Below, piece after piece: positions 1 through 8,000 of a stretch of DNA of 15,000 bases; position 1 is the first letter of the stretch, and each line of letters opens with the position of its first letter. The stretch spans positions 1-15,000 of the forward strand of contig JAYLWG010000017.1 in assembly GCA_037355855.1 (NCBI GenBank), given 5' to 3'. Under the pieces are notes generated by a model that saw nothing but the letters and a program-made list of their open reading frames with translations, was not told where the DNA came from and did no database searches. The stretch is from Pseudo-nitzschia pungens. Taxonomy: Eukaryota > Bacillariophyta > Bacillariophyceae > Bacillariales > Bacillariaceae. A program made the translations under genes and the position numbers.

Positions 1-556
1 ACTGCTGAGTGGTGTAGCGTTTTTGCTAGCAACACTGAGTGTAGCGATTTGCTAGGAGCACTGAGTGGTGTAGCATTTTTGCTAGCAACACTGAGTGTAT
101 TGTTTTTGCTAGCAACACTGCTGTGTGGTGTGGTGTTTTTGCTAGCAACACTGAGTGGTGTAGCATTTTTGCTAGCAACACTGCTGAGTGGTGTGGTGTT
201 TTTGCTAGCAACACTGAGTGTATTGTTTTTGCTAGCAACACTGAGTGGTGTGGTGTTTTTGCTAGCAACACTGAGTGTAGCGATTTTTGCTAGCAAACAC
301 TGCTGAGTGGTGTGGTGTTTTTGCTAGCAACACTGAGTGGGTGTGGTGTTTTTGCTAGCAACACTGCTGAGTGGTGTGGTGTTTTTGCTAGCAACACTGG
401 AGTGTATTGTTTTTGCTAGCAACACTGAGTGGTGTGGTGTTTTTGCTAGCAACACTGAGTGTACCTAGCCTTTTTGGCTAGCAACACTGAGTGGTGTAGC
501 GTTATTGCTAGTACAAATCGTAGTGCTGTTTTTGCTAGCACTGAGTGTAGCAAGCA
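1..556. repeat. IGS tandem repeats, ~30 bp, with TTGCTAGCAA palindrome
   Basis: A tandem array of roughly 30-bp units built around TTTTTGCTAGCAACACTGAG followed by a variable TGGTGTGGTG, TGGTGTAGCA or TGTATTG tail. Each unit carries the perfect 10-bp palindrome TTGCTAGCAA. Units differ by small substitutions and indels and become degenerate after about 470. Long open frames on both strands here are products of the repeat and have no coding character. By position this is the IGS portion upstream of the 5S cluster; the window begins inside it, so its true start is unknown. Confidence 0.93.
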
Positions 557-763
557 ATGGTGCTATGGGGAAAAAATGTTCAAGTCTAGTTCAGCTGTGC
601 AAAGCCAGGCTAAACTCAAACTCAGTAGACTCACGCCAATACCCCCTAGATGTTATCCAACAAACACCATACCACTCGCCCTAGAATTTTGCAGCAATGG
701 TGCTGTGTATGAAGCTGGAATTAGATGTTGGTTAGGGTGCTGGGCCGGGCTTGAACGAAATAA
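557..763. other. non-repetitive IGS segment
   Basis: About 200 bp of unique spacer between two repeat fields. The near-copies GCAATGGTGCTAT (about 555) and GCAATGGTGCTGT (about 693) are the only internal similarity seen. No gene or recognisable rRNA end is visible. A short open frame running through 459-815 has no protein-like composition and is not called. Confidence 0.6.
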
Positions 764-1640
764 ACCCGGATGTACGGATCGATGGACGCAGATCGATCGA
801 CCGATTTTAAATTGAAAAAAAAAGCACCCGGATGTACGATTTTAAAGTGAAAAAGCACCCGGATATACGATTTAAAGTGAACAAGCACCCGGATGTACGG
901 CAGATCGATCGATTTTAAAGTGCAAAAGCACCCGGATGTACGATTTTAAAGTGAAAAAAGCACCCGGATGTACGGATATATAGACGATCGATCGATTTTA
1001 AAGTGAAAAAGCACCCGGATGTACGAATTTTAAAGTGAAAAGGACCCGGATGTACGGATATATAGACGATCGATCGATTTTAGAGTGAAAAAGCACCCGG
1101 ATGTACGATTTTAAAGTGAAAAAGCACCCGGATATACGGATATATAGACGATCGAACGATTTTAAAGTGAAAAAGCACCCGGATGTACGGATATGTAGAC
1201 GATCGATCGATTTTAGAGTGAAAAAAGCACCCGGATGTACGATTTTAAAGTGAAAGGCACCCGGATATACGGATATATAGACGATCGAACGGATTTTAAA
1301 GTGAAAAAAAAAGCACCCGGATGTACGGATCGAATTCAAAAACACCCGGATATACGGATCGATAGACGATCGAACGATTTTAAATTGAAAAAGCTTCCGG
1401 ATGTACGGATCGAATTCAAAAACACCGGATATACGGATCGAAGGACGCAGATCGATCGAACGATTTTAACTTCAAACAAAACCCGGATGTACGGATCGAA
1501 TTCAAAAAATCCCGGATATACGGATCGAATTCAAAGAAACCCGGAGATACGGATCGACCTTACAAAATCCGGATATACGGATCGAACTTAAAGAACCCGG
1601 ATATACGAACGAACCCGGATATACGGTACGGACCGAACGA
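764..1640. repeat. IGS repeats of CACCCGGATGTACGG type
   Basis: A long field of short and compound units. The short unit of about 30 bp is AGCACCCGGATGTACGATT followed by TTAAAGTGAAA. A longer variant of about 60 bp adds a segment with GGATATATAGACGATCGATC, rich in the self-complementary GATCGATC. Toward the 3' side (after about 1320) the units change to CCCGGATATACGGATCGAAT plus TCAAA, so the array has at least two sequence families. The final unit, AACGAACCCGGATATACGG, starts at 1608 and is also the left edge of the duplicated 5S-bearing unit at 12407 and 13521. The array lies upstream of the 5S genes on the same strand as the 18S. Confidence 0.93.
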
Positions 1641-1877
1641 ATTAATTTTAAAAAGATACCATTCAGTAGAGAGCCAAGATACCATTTTCTGTAGATAAGG
1701 ACCAATCAAACAAAACTGGTCAAACCAGTGATGTCACCATGATGTATGGATACAGGAATAGAATAGGATAGAATATATTGTATTGCATCTACAACAGATG
1801 CTGTTTTGTCTTTATTATTATTTTAAAGTATTGGAGATACTATTGTTCTGTGTTAGAAAACATGTTTATGTACATTT
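1608..1877. repeat. left arm of the 5S-bearing IGS unit (copy 1)
   Basis: Mostly unique sequence that recurs at 12407-12676 and 13521-13790 with no difference I could find. It contains a partial direct repeat of AGATACCATT (about 1650 and 1677) and a perfect hairpin ACTGGT-CAA-ACCAGT at 1715-1729. An AT-rich stretch follows (AGAATAGGATAGAATATATTG), then the 12-bp array. No coding gene is supported. An ATG-initiated frame at 1783 runs into the arrays and is an artefact of repeat periodicity. Confidence 0.8.
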
Positions 1878-1982
1878 GGTGGCATACTCGGTGGCATATT
1901 CGGTGGCATACTTGGTGGCATATTCGGTGGCATACTTGGTGGCATATTCGGTGACTACTTGGTGGCATACTCGGTGGAATAC
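1878..1982. repeat. 12-bp tandem array GGTGGCATAYTY (copy 1)
   Basis: About nine units of the 12-mer GGTGGCATACTC or GGTGGCATATTC, with TT variants and a few GGTGACTACTT interruptions. Because 12 is a multiple of three it yields open frames of Val-Ala-Tyr-Ser type, which are not genes. Identical arrays stand at 12677-12781 and 13791-13895. A related but differently arranged array is at 3137-3252. Confidence 0.93.
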
Positions 1983-2132
1983 TTAGTGCACCAGTACTTG
2001 GGCACACTACTTAGTGCACCAGTACTTGGTGCACTACTACTTAGTACATTACTACTTGGTACATTACTACTTGGTACATTACTACTTGGTACATTACTAC
2101 TTGGTACATTACTACTTGGTACATTACTACTT
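1983..2132. repeat. 15-bp tandem array TTACTACTTGGTACA (copy 1)
   Basis: Begins with two ~30-bp units (TTAGTGCACCAGTACTTGG type, 1983-2037) and settles into about six exact 15-mers TTACTACTTGGTACA. On the minus strand the 15-mer reads as Met-Tyr-Gln-Val-Val without stops. The last unit ends TACTACTT and fuses directly to a remnant of a 5S gene. The same array abuts the retrotransposon 5' end at 11732. Confidence 0.94.
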
Positions 2133-2144
2133 AGTGTTGTTCTC
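2133..2144 (+). pseudogene. 5S rRNA 3'-tail relic (copy 1)
   Basis: AGTGTTGTTCTC matches the last 12 nt of the 5S genes downstream, and it continues into the same TTTT run and GTCCCATTC spacer. The 5' 106 nt of that 5S copy are replaced by the 15-bp array. This is the scar of the event that put the array beside the 5S cluster. The same relic occurs at 11818-11829, 12932-12943 and 14046-14057. Confidence 0.75.
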
Positions 2145-2207
2145 TTTTGTCCCATTCCTTTTTTCCCTAAAAATTATTTATGTATCTCAAGGATCATACC
2201 AATTCGT

Positions 2208-2325
2208 GGGAACGACCATACTAACGTGACAGCACCGCTTCCCGTCTGCTCAGCGAAGTTAAGCACGTTCAGGCTCAGTTAGTACTACGGTGGGGGACCA
2301 CGTTGGAATCCTGAGTGTTGTTCTC
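2208..2325 (+). rRNA. 5S ribosomal RNA (cluster 1, copy 1)
   Basis: A 118-nt 5S rRNA gene. The ends pair as helix I (GGGAACGAC with GTTGTTCTC, allowing G-U). Canonical internal landmarks are present: box A region GAAGTTAAGCACG at gene positions 48-60, and box C region TACTACGGTGGGGGACC at 76-92. A TTTT run immediately follows the 3' end, as expected for RNA polymerase III termination. 5S rRNA is part of the large ribosomal subunit. This copy has the 'type A' upstream spacer (TTATGTATCTCAAGGATCAT, with an AT-rich TTATTTATGTA about 30 nt before the gene). It has the same polarity as 18S. Confidence 0.95.
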
Positions 2326-2388
2326 TTTTGTCCCATTCATTTTTCCCTTAAAATTATTTTATGTACATTAGCGATCGACCTGATTCGT

Positions 2389-2506
2389 GGGAACGACCAT
2401 ACTAACGTGACAGCACCGCTTCCCGTCTGCTCAGCGAAGTTAAGCACGTTCAGGCTCAGTTAGTACTACGGTGGGGGACCACGTTGGAATCCTGAGTGTT
2501 GTTCTC
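2389..2506 (+). rRNA. 5S ribosomal RNA (cluster 1, copy 2)
   Basis: Same 118-nt gene as the copy at 2208, 181 bp downstream. No internal difference was seen. Its upstream spacer is 'type B' (TTATTTTATGTACATTAGCG followed by ATCGACCTGATTCGT), which differs from type A over about 30 nt while keeping an AT-rich element at a similar distance. A TTTT terminator follows. Confidence 0.95.
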
Positions 2507-2569
2507 TTTTGTCCCATTCATTTTTCCCTTAAAATTATTTTATGTACATTAGCGATCGACCTGATTCGT

Positions 2570-2687
2570 GGGAACGACCATACTAACGTGACAGCACCGC
2601 TTCCCGTCTGCTCAGCGAAGTTAAGCACGTTCAGGCTCAGTTAGTACTACGGTGGGGGACCACGTTGGAATCCTGAGTGTTGTTCTC
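2570..2687 (+). rRNA. 5S ribosomal RNA (cluster 1, copy 3)
   Basis: Third copy of the 118-nt gene, again with a type B upstream spacer and 181-bp spacing. Gene and spacer repeat the preceding unit, so copies 2 and 3 look like a recent tandem duplication. Confidence 0.95.
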
Positions 2688-2750
2688 TTTTGTCCCATTC
2701 ATTTTTTCCCTAAAAATTATTTATGTATCTCAAGGATCATACCAATTCGT

Positions 2751-2868
2751 GGGAACGACCATACTAACGTGACAGCACCGCTTCCCGTCTGCTCAGCGAA
2801 GTTAAGCACGTTCAGGCTCAGTTAGTACTACGGTGGGGGACCACGTTGGAATCCTGAGTGTTGTTCTC
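2751..2868 (+). rRNA. 5S ribosomal RNA (cluster 1, copy 4)
   Basis: Fourth and last 5S gene of the first cluster, with a type A upstream spacer. The cluster therefore reads A-B-B-A by spacer type. Downstream the common TTTTGTCCCATTCATTTTTCC tail changes into unique spacer at about 2895. Confidence 0.95.
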
Positions 2869-2894
2869 TTTTGTCCCATTCATTTTTCCCTTAA

Positions 2895-3136
2895 AATTTC
2901 CCAGCGACCAATCAAGCCAAATAATATTTTAAAATGACATGATCAGCCATGTCAAACATTTTTTATATTGATAGCATCCATCATATTTTAATAAATAGCA
3001 TTAGCATAGACAGTTGCAATACAATTCATACAAAAATACCACAACATGCTGTGTTGCTATCCTGGTGCCATGGGGGATGTTCAATGTGGGATCTGTACCA
3101 GACCTGCATACCCTAGCCCTTAGCAACAGGATCTTA
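2895..3136. other. unique IGS segment downstream of the 5S cluster
   Basis: AT-rich non-coding spacer, repeated at 14446-14687. It starts with TTTCCCAGCGACCAATCAAG and holds a perfect 7-bp hairpin at 2935-2954 followed by a T-run. An open frame starting at 3014 runs into the next 12-bp array and has no support as a gene. Confidence 0.7.
2935..2962. terminator. hairpin plus T-run, possible transcription terminator
   Basis: TGACATG and CATGTCA pair perfectly around the 6-nt loop ATCAGC, followed by AACATTTTTT. The identical structure is at 14486-14513. It lies between the 5S cluster and the 18S promoter side, where a barrier to read-through would be sensible. A role is inferred from shape and position only; RNA polymerase III needs just the T-run. 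Confidence 0.35.
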
Positions 3137-3252
3137 CTCGGTGAAATACTCGGTGACTACTTGGTGGCATACTCGGTGAAATACTCGGTGGCATATTCGG
3201 TGGCATACTTGGTGGCATATTCGGTGACTACTTGGTGGCATACTCGGTGACT
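3137..3252. repeat. 12-bp tandem array, second location
   Basis: Units related to the array at 1878 (GGTGGCATACTC), mixed with GGTGAAATACTC and GGTGACTACTT variants. It is duplicated at 14688-14803. Two separate arrays of the same 12-mer flanking the 5S cluster show that this motif has spread within the IGS. Confidence 0.9.
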
Positions 3253-3495
3253 GGATTCAAAAATGTGTTTGTTTGTTATTGGATATTTTTCTTTTGGGAA
3301 CAATTTGCTTCCATGTCCTTTGTTACAATCATAGTTGTTAAATAATGAATATGTATCAAGTGGTTGAATTATAATGACAATGATACGTTATTGGTATGTT
3401 GTTTGATGTGTTGTGATTGGCAAGAACTCCTCTGCTTACTTCCTGTGGGTGGGAGGTGATTTATAATCTGGCTTACTACCTTGTTCCCCAGTATA
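3253..3495. other. unique IGS segment
   Basis: AT-rich unique spacer starting GGATTCAAAAATGTG. Nothing gene-like was seen. The part up to 3449 is repeated at 14804-15000, where the window ends. Confidence 0.6.
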
Positions 3496-3622
3496 GAGGT
3501 TGGCTGTACATCCAGGTTCCCCGTACATCCAGGTTCCCCGTACGTCGAGGTTGGCTGTACATCCAGGTTCCCCGTACGTCGAGGTTGGCTGTACATCCAG
3601 GTTCCCCGTACATCCAGGATCC
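3496..3622. repeat. GTACATCCAGGTTCC-type tandem repeats
   Basis: Short units of 16-18 bp alternate between GGCTGTACATCCAGGTT, CCCCGTACATCCAGGTT and CCCCGTACGTCGAGGTT, giving a higher-order unit of about 51 bp. The array is the last repeat field before the 18S gene, about 800 bp upstream of it, where polymerase I enhancer or spacer-promoter repeats are found in other eukaryotes. That role is an analogy. A related motif, TACGTCCAGGTTCC, occurs in the retrotransposon 3' UTR. Confidence 0.88.
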
Positions 3623-4427
3623 CTACCCTTGTGGCACGAGGCCCAGCATGCACTTGCATCGTGCATGTGACCAAGGTTCACTCTTAACATGTTTTCGAAT
3701 GTCTTTTTTTTCGATGAAAAGACAAAGTGGATGTTTTCTTTTCAGGTTAATTATTCATGCAATTTATAGGAAGGGTAGTGGTCTACGACCGCCCAACCAG
3801 CCATCATGCTCCTAGTACGGTAATCTGCTAGTGAAATTTGGTGGAAAGACGAAGCACGAGACATGCTGAGATTTCGATCACTGCATAGTCCCCTGTTGAT
3901 TCTTTTCAACCTTTGATCACAGCAGTGTGTGCCCAACCGAGTGTTTTGGTGAAATTAACACGACGAAACTTCGTGTTAGTTCAAAAAGGCTTGTTTTGCC
4001 TTGCTGCCCTTTCGTGAGCGGAAGATGCAGAAGATGAAACACTCAGTTTTGACACAATCAAAACGATCAGATTTTAGCAGGGTTGAGCACATGCTGTAAC
4101 CCGCGACAATCTTTGTTGATATACTGTTCTGCAATGCAAATAGTATGTTAAAAATCAGATAGTTACTGAGACCTTGTAGTATTGCAGCATTGCATGCTAT
4201 GATGGGAAACTGTAGCATCAATCTTCCAGCAGGGGATCAGATGCGTCTAGTTGCTTTTAACTAGTCCTGATGACTCCTTGCTTGGAGGATGAACTTGTTC
4301 AACTTGGTTTATCACCACTGTCTATGACAGTGATGACAAAATCACTGTTTAACTTTGCTTAAAGACTTTGAACTTGCTTCACACACAGAGTTGTTTCTCG
4401 CCTGTGAAGTTATGTTTTAACTTTAGC
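3623..4427 (+). promoter_or_regulatory. region holding the Pol I promoter and 5' external transcribed spacer
   Basis: About 800 bp of non-repetitive sequence directly upstream of the 18S start. By rDNA organisation it must include the polymerase I start site and the 5' ETS, but I cannot place the start because these promoters lack a universal motif. Perfect hairpins are CATGCAC/GTGCATG at 3647-3667, TAACACGA/TCGTGTTA at 3956-3978 and ACAGTGAT/ATCACTGT at 4327-4348. The last two may be processing structures of the pre-rRNA. No protein gene is supported in this stretch. Confidence 0.55.
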
Positions 4428-4672
4428 AACCTGGTTGATTCTGCCAGTAGTCATACGCTCGTCTCAAAGATTAAGCCATGCATGTCTAAGTATAAATATT
4501 TTACTTTGAAACTGCGAACGGCTCATTATATCAGTTATAGTTTATTTGATAGTCCCTTACTACTTGGATACCCGTAGTAATTCTAGAGCTAATACATGCG
4601 TCAATACCCTTCTGGGGTAGTATTTATTAGATTGAAACCAACCCCTTCGGGGGTGATGTGGTGATTCATAAT
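4428..4672 (+). rRNA. 18S ribosomal RNA, 5' fragment (interrupted)
   Basis: The first 245 nt of the small-subunit rRNA gene. It starts with AACCTGGTTGATTCTGCCAG and runs through the GTCTCAAAGATTAAGCCATG region to GGTGATTCATAAT. The sequence fits diatom/stramenopile 18S as I know it. After 4672 the expected continuation (AAGCTTGCGGATCGCATGG in diatoms, from memory) is missing and the retrotransposon 3' end begins. The other ~1550 nt of 18S, 5.8S and 28S are not in the window, so this copy cannot give a functional rRNA. The normally invariant GGTTGATCC is GGTTGATTC here (T at 4440). Confidence 0.95.
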
Positions 4673-5087
4673 GGAAATATCTAATTTAAACTCTCGACTT
4701 AGCGAGCAACATTGCACTGCGTGCACTTGCTGGCGTAAGCTCACAGAGCGCTGGCGCCACTAGAATACGTATTGTTTTAGTGGAGCGGGCAAGTTAAAAG
4801 TGATGATCTCTCTGGAGAGTTCGATCGATTCAGTGCTGGAAGATCCGGGTTCCTTTAACAGATAACAATCAACCACAGCGTGAAACGCAGCAGAAGATGT
4901 TTGAGATCCGGGTTCCGTGTGGTGGTGGTGGTAATGGTGGTGAGCGAGTGAGCGAAGATTGGGAGAATGGTGAGCGAAGATTCAATACGTCCAGGTTCCT
5001 GAAACACTTAACAATCGACTGTGAAGTCGATCGTAAAGGAGCTGTGAACAGAAGGAGGGAAAAGAGAAGTTCAGAAGCACCGTGTGC
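4673..5087 (-). other. retrotransposon 3' UTR with internal repeats and hairpins
   Basis: Non-coding tail between the ORF2 stop and the 18S junction. Plus-strand 4846-4874 and 4991-5019 are diverged copies (about 23 of 29 positions agree), and AGATCCGGGTTCC occurs exactly at 4841 and 4904. TGAGCGAAGATT is repeated at 4949 and 4971, next to a GGT trinucleotide run (4919-4942). The part nearest 18S can fold: a nested hairpin at 4705-4731, CCACTA/TAGTGG at 4757-4783 with palindromic AATACGTATT in its loop, and CTCTC/GAGAG at 4808-4819. Such 3' structures are recognised by the reverse transcriptase in several LINEs; here that is inference. A group I intron was considered and rejected. Confidence 0.65.
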
Positions 5088-8000
5088 TTAGGAACGTGAA
5101 CTGAAGAATCTGGTAATTGAGGCTTGATGGGTCGAGTCGACTGGGGTTTGGCGTTGGTGGTTGGTCGCTGAAGGGGGTGGGTGAGTGGAAGCAAACTGAG
5201 TGATTGGGGTGGTGTTTGCCCGGTGACGGCTTGCGGACCGGGGCATACGGTGAAAGCGCATGTTATTGCGGTGCATGGTGGCAGTTCGTTGTTGGCGTCG
5301 TATGGTGTTCAAAGCGCCTGTGCGAACGGGTTGAAAATAGGTGTATATGGCTCCGGTGTCTCGGGCGGTGGACGATTCTTCTAGTTGGATGCTGTTGTGA
5401 ATGGCCTGGGTGTTGCTGGCTATGAAAGACGCTAAGGCGTCATCGGTGCTATTTTGTATAAAATCTTGGTGATCACGGGGGAACAAAAAGTCGTCGCAGG
5501 GGCGAACTTTGGGGCGGAGTGCGAGGAGAGCCTTAACCTGAGTATTAAGGCGATCACGGTACAAGGTCGAGGTTGCGGTGTTGCCGTGGGTGTCTTGGTT
5601 GCGCTGGAGCCACAGGGTATGAGTGGCTTTGATTAAATGTGCAGCGATTTGAGAGCCGCCACGAGTGGGCTCTAATTTATCTGGGGGTGAACTGACGGTG
5701 ACCCACTGAGTGGTGAGTCGTCCCATAAATGCGTGTTCCCAACCTATGGTGTGTTGGGAGTGAAGTGCGGATGAAAATGAAACGGGATATTTGGCTGGTG
5801 AGACAGAGCCCGTGTCCAGATACTCGGTGAGGCTCGAGCAGAGGCAATCGATACGGGTATGATCGAACCCGTGGGCAGGGAGTAATTTGCGGAGATTGCT
5901 GATGCATTCTCGGCGCCATTGGATACGGGATGGGTGGGGGCAACGTAGCATATGGGAAAAGGTTTCAGGTGCGGCACACAGCGGGCACGAATCCACCGAC
6001 TGGTAATTCCACTTTTTGAGGATGGCATTGGTGGGAAGGAGGCGGTGACAAAGTTTAACAAGCGTGGGTGAGTGAGTGAAGGTTTTCACGGCGGCTTCGT
6101 AGGCGGGCCAGTTGATGGAGTCGACTGTGGCGGGAGTCCATTGAAACCGTTGTTGGACATACTGGAAATAACGGGGTCGAGAATAAGCGTCGAGGAGATT
6201 GGATCTGTAGTTGGATGTGACCGCTTTACCAGAGAGATATAAAATGGCGGGACAAGCGGGCACGGGAAGGACGGTGTAGTCTGGGTCAAGTTGACGTCGG
6301 CGGGTATCGGCAAGTTCGTCGACGAGAACATTCAGTTCGGCTTCCCAGCTGAGTTGAGCGTTGGCGTTATCATCTTGGTGGCCTTTCACATGTTTGTACT
6401 TGGGTCGAAGGTCGAAGTCCCGCGTTGTTTGAAAGATCTGCTCAGTGAGATCGAACTGGGATTGAAGAGTGACATTCGGATACGGTGTGGAGTAGTGAGC
6501 ATGCGATTTCCCGCGGGCGCCTACTTCTTGGTTATCGCAGTAAAAATGGGTGCCCGTAATATTGAGATCGTCAAATTCTTGGTAATAGGCTAGAAAGAGG
6601 GTAGCGGCGAGTTGGCCAGCAGCCTCGGCGCGAAAGGAGCATTGTGACCCCGAGCACTGAGCGGAGCCAGTGACGAGTTGTGCTGTGGGGGATGCAACGA
6701 CCCACGCAAAGGCCATCACATCGTCTTTGCCAGAACCATCGGAGACCACGATGAGATGATTGAATTCAAGTTGGGCGGCTCTAATGGCAGAAGGATCGGT
6801 GTGAAATACGATATTGGCAAGGAGGGCTTGAGCCCACGGTGGTTTCGTGGTAAGGAAATCGTTCCATGTGAGGATGTCGGAGTGGGGGTGAGGCGGTTGG
6901 GGAACGCGGGGTGGGTACACCGTCGGAGCTCCCGTTGTGGATTGGCTTACGGCGGTGGGATAGCTATCTGGTGAAGGATGGAATTCTGGTGTGGTGGTGT
7001 GAAGTTGGGGATTGGGACCCATGGTGTAGTGAAGCCAAGATGAATTGCGCTGAACACTCACGCGCGATGAGGATGGAGTTGCGTACGACTGCCACACACC
7101 AAGAGAGCTGTGGGTGGAGAGCCAAGGGCCGGGGATGAAGTCGGGGAGTAGGGCTTTACTGCCTGGGCGGGTGAAGCTTGTGAGAAACTGGCGGAACTTT
7201 GTCCATGTGGCTGGACCTGGACGAGGTTGGTGGGGATACGTGCGTGTGGGAGAATAGATAGAATCTTGTTTTCCTTGGAAAATGCTGGAACGGATATGAG
7301 TACCCTGAATGTTACAAATTTCGCTGAGGTATGTAACCCGTAAATGCAACCGTGCAAAGTTGATGCATTGAATGGTACTTGGGGGCAGCGACGAATTAAT
7401 GGCAACATCCATGATGGCGGTGTCGTGTTCGCGGAGAGGTCGGGGGAGATATGGATCCAGCAGTTCGATATGGCCGTCGACAGAGTGTAGGTATGTCCGT
7501 ACAGCGGGGATGAACCGGCCTGCAATATGAGGCAGGGGAATTGCTGGATTGGACAGGATGGGAAAAGAGACGCCACAATACAGTTGGGTCCAAGCTTGCA
7601 GAATATGAAGCAGGCGGCCGCAATCTTCGTGTGGGGTACGCCAGTGCTTCAGGAAATGGAGGGTTTTTTCAGTGCCATCGACGGCGGTGAGCTCGGGAAT
7701 TCCGATACCGGCCACCGATTTTGGAGCTTGTACAAGCGGTCGAGCGGTGGTTGCTTTATAGCCGCAACTCTGGAGAATGGGGCGGCGATAGATACGTTCG
7801 ATGGTACCAAGTTGCTTGGGGGAAAGGAAGGATTGAGGAATGGCATATTCAAGAGATGGACGAAGGACAGAATCGTACATAAGGCGTGCAATGGGTTTAC
7901 TGAAACCGCAAGATTGAATCGCGCGAGAAGTGTTTCGAGCCGTGGTACATAAAACGGTGGCTTGAGTGTGGTATTGAGAGCTGGGGGCTTTGTGGTGGCC

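Noticed and set aside
49..306. Open frames with Leu/Ala/Thr-rich repeats on both strands at the start of the window
   Set aside because: Products of ~30-bp tandem DNA repeats, open on both strands, with no start context or protein-like divergence.
1..556. CRISPR-like array
   Set aside because: The units are contiguous degenerate repeats with no unique spacers, in a eukaryotic rDNA spacer.
1783..2282. Repetitive proteins (VAYS and HYYLV repeats) across the 12- and 15-bp arrays, also at 12582, 13696 and 3014
   Set aside because: 12 and 15 bp are multiples of three, so open frames arise automatically. They run into structural 5S genes and are open in more than one frame.
3369..3815. Protein-coding gene across the GTACATCCAGG array
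   Set aside because: Open on both strands only because of the ~51-bp higher-order repeat, with no homology features.
4673..4900. Group I intron in 18S after GGTGATTCATAAT
   Set aside because: The insert is stem-rich, but I found no recognisable group I core elements, no 3' exon follows anywhere, and the sequence runs into the antisense element's 3' UTR.
4842..4916. tRNA-like or SINE sequence suggested by GATCCGGGTTCC
   Set aside because: The motif superficially resembles a T-arm, but no acceptor or anticodon stem can be drawn around it.
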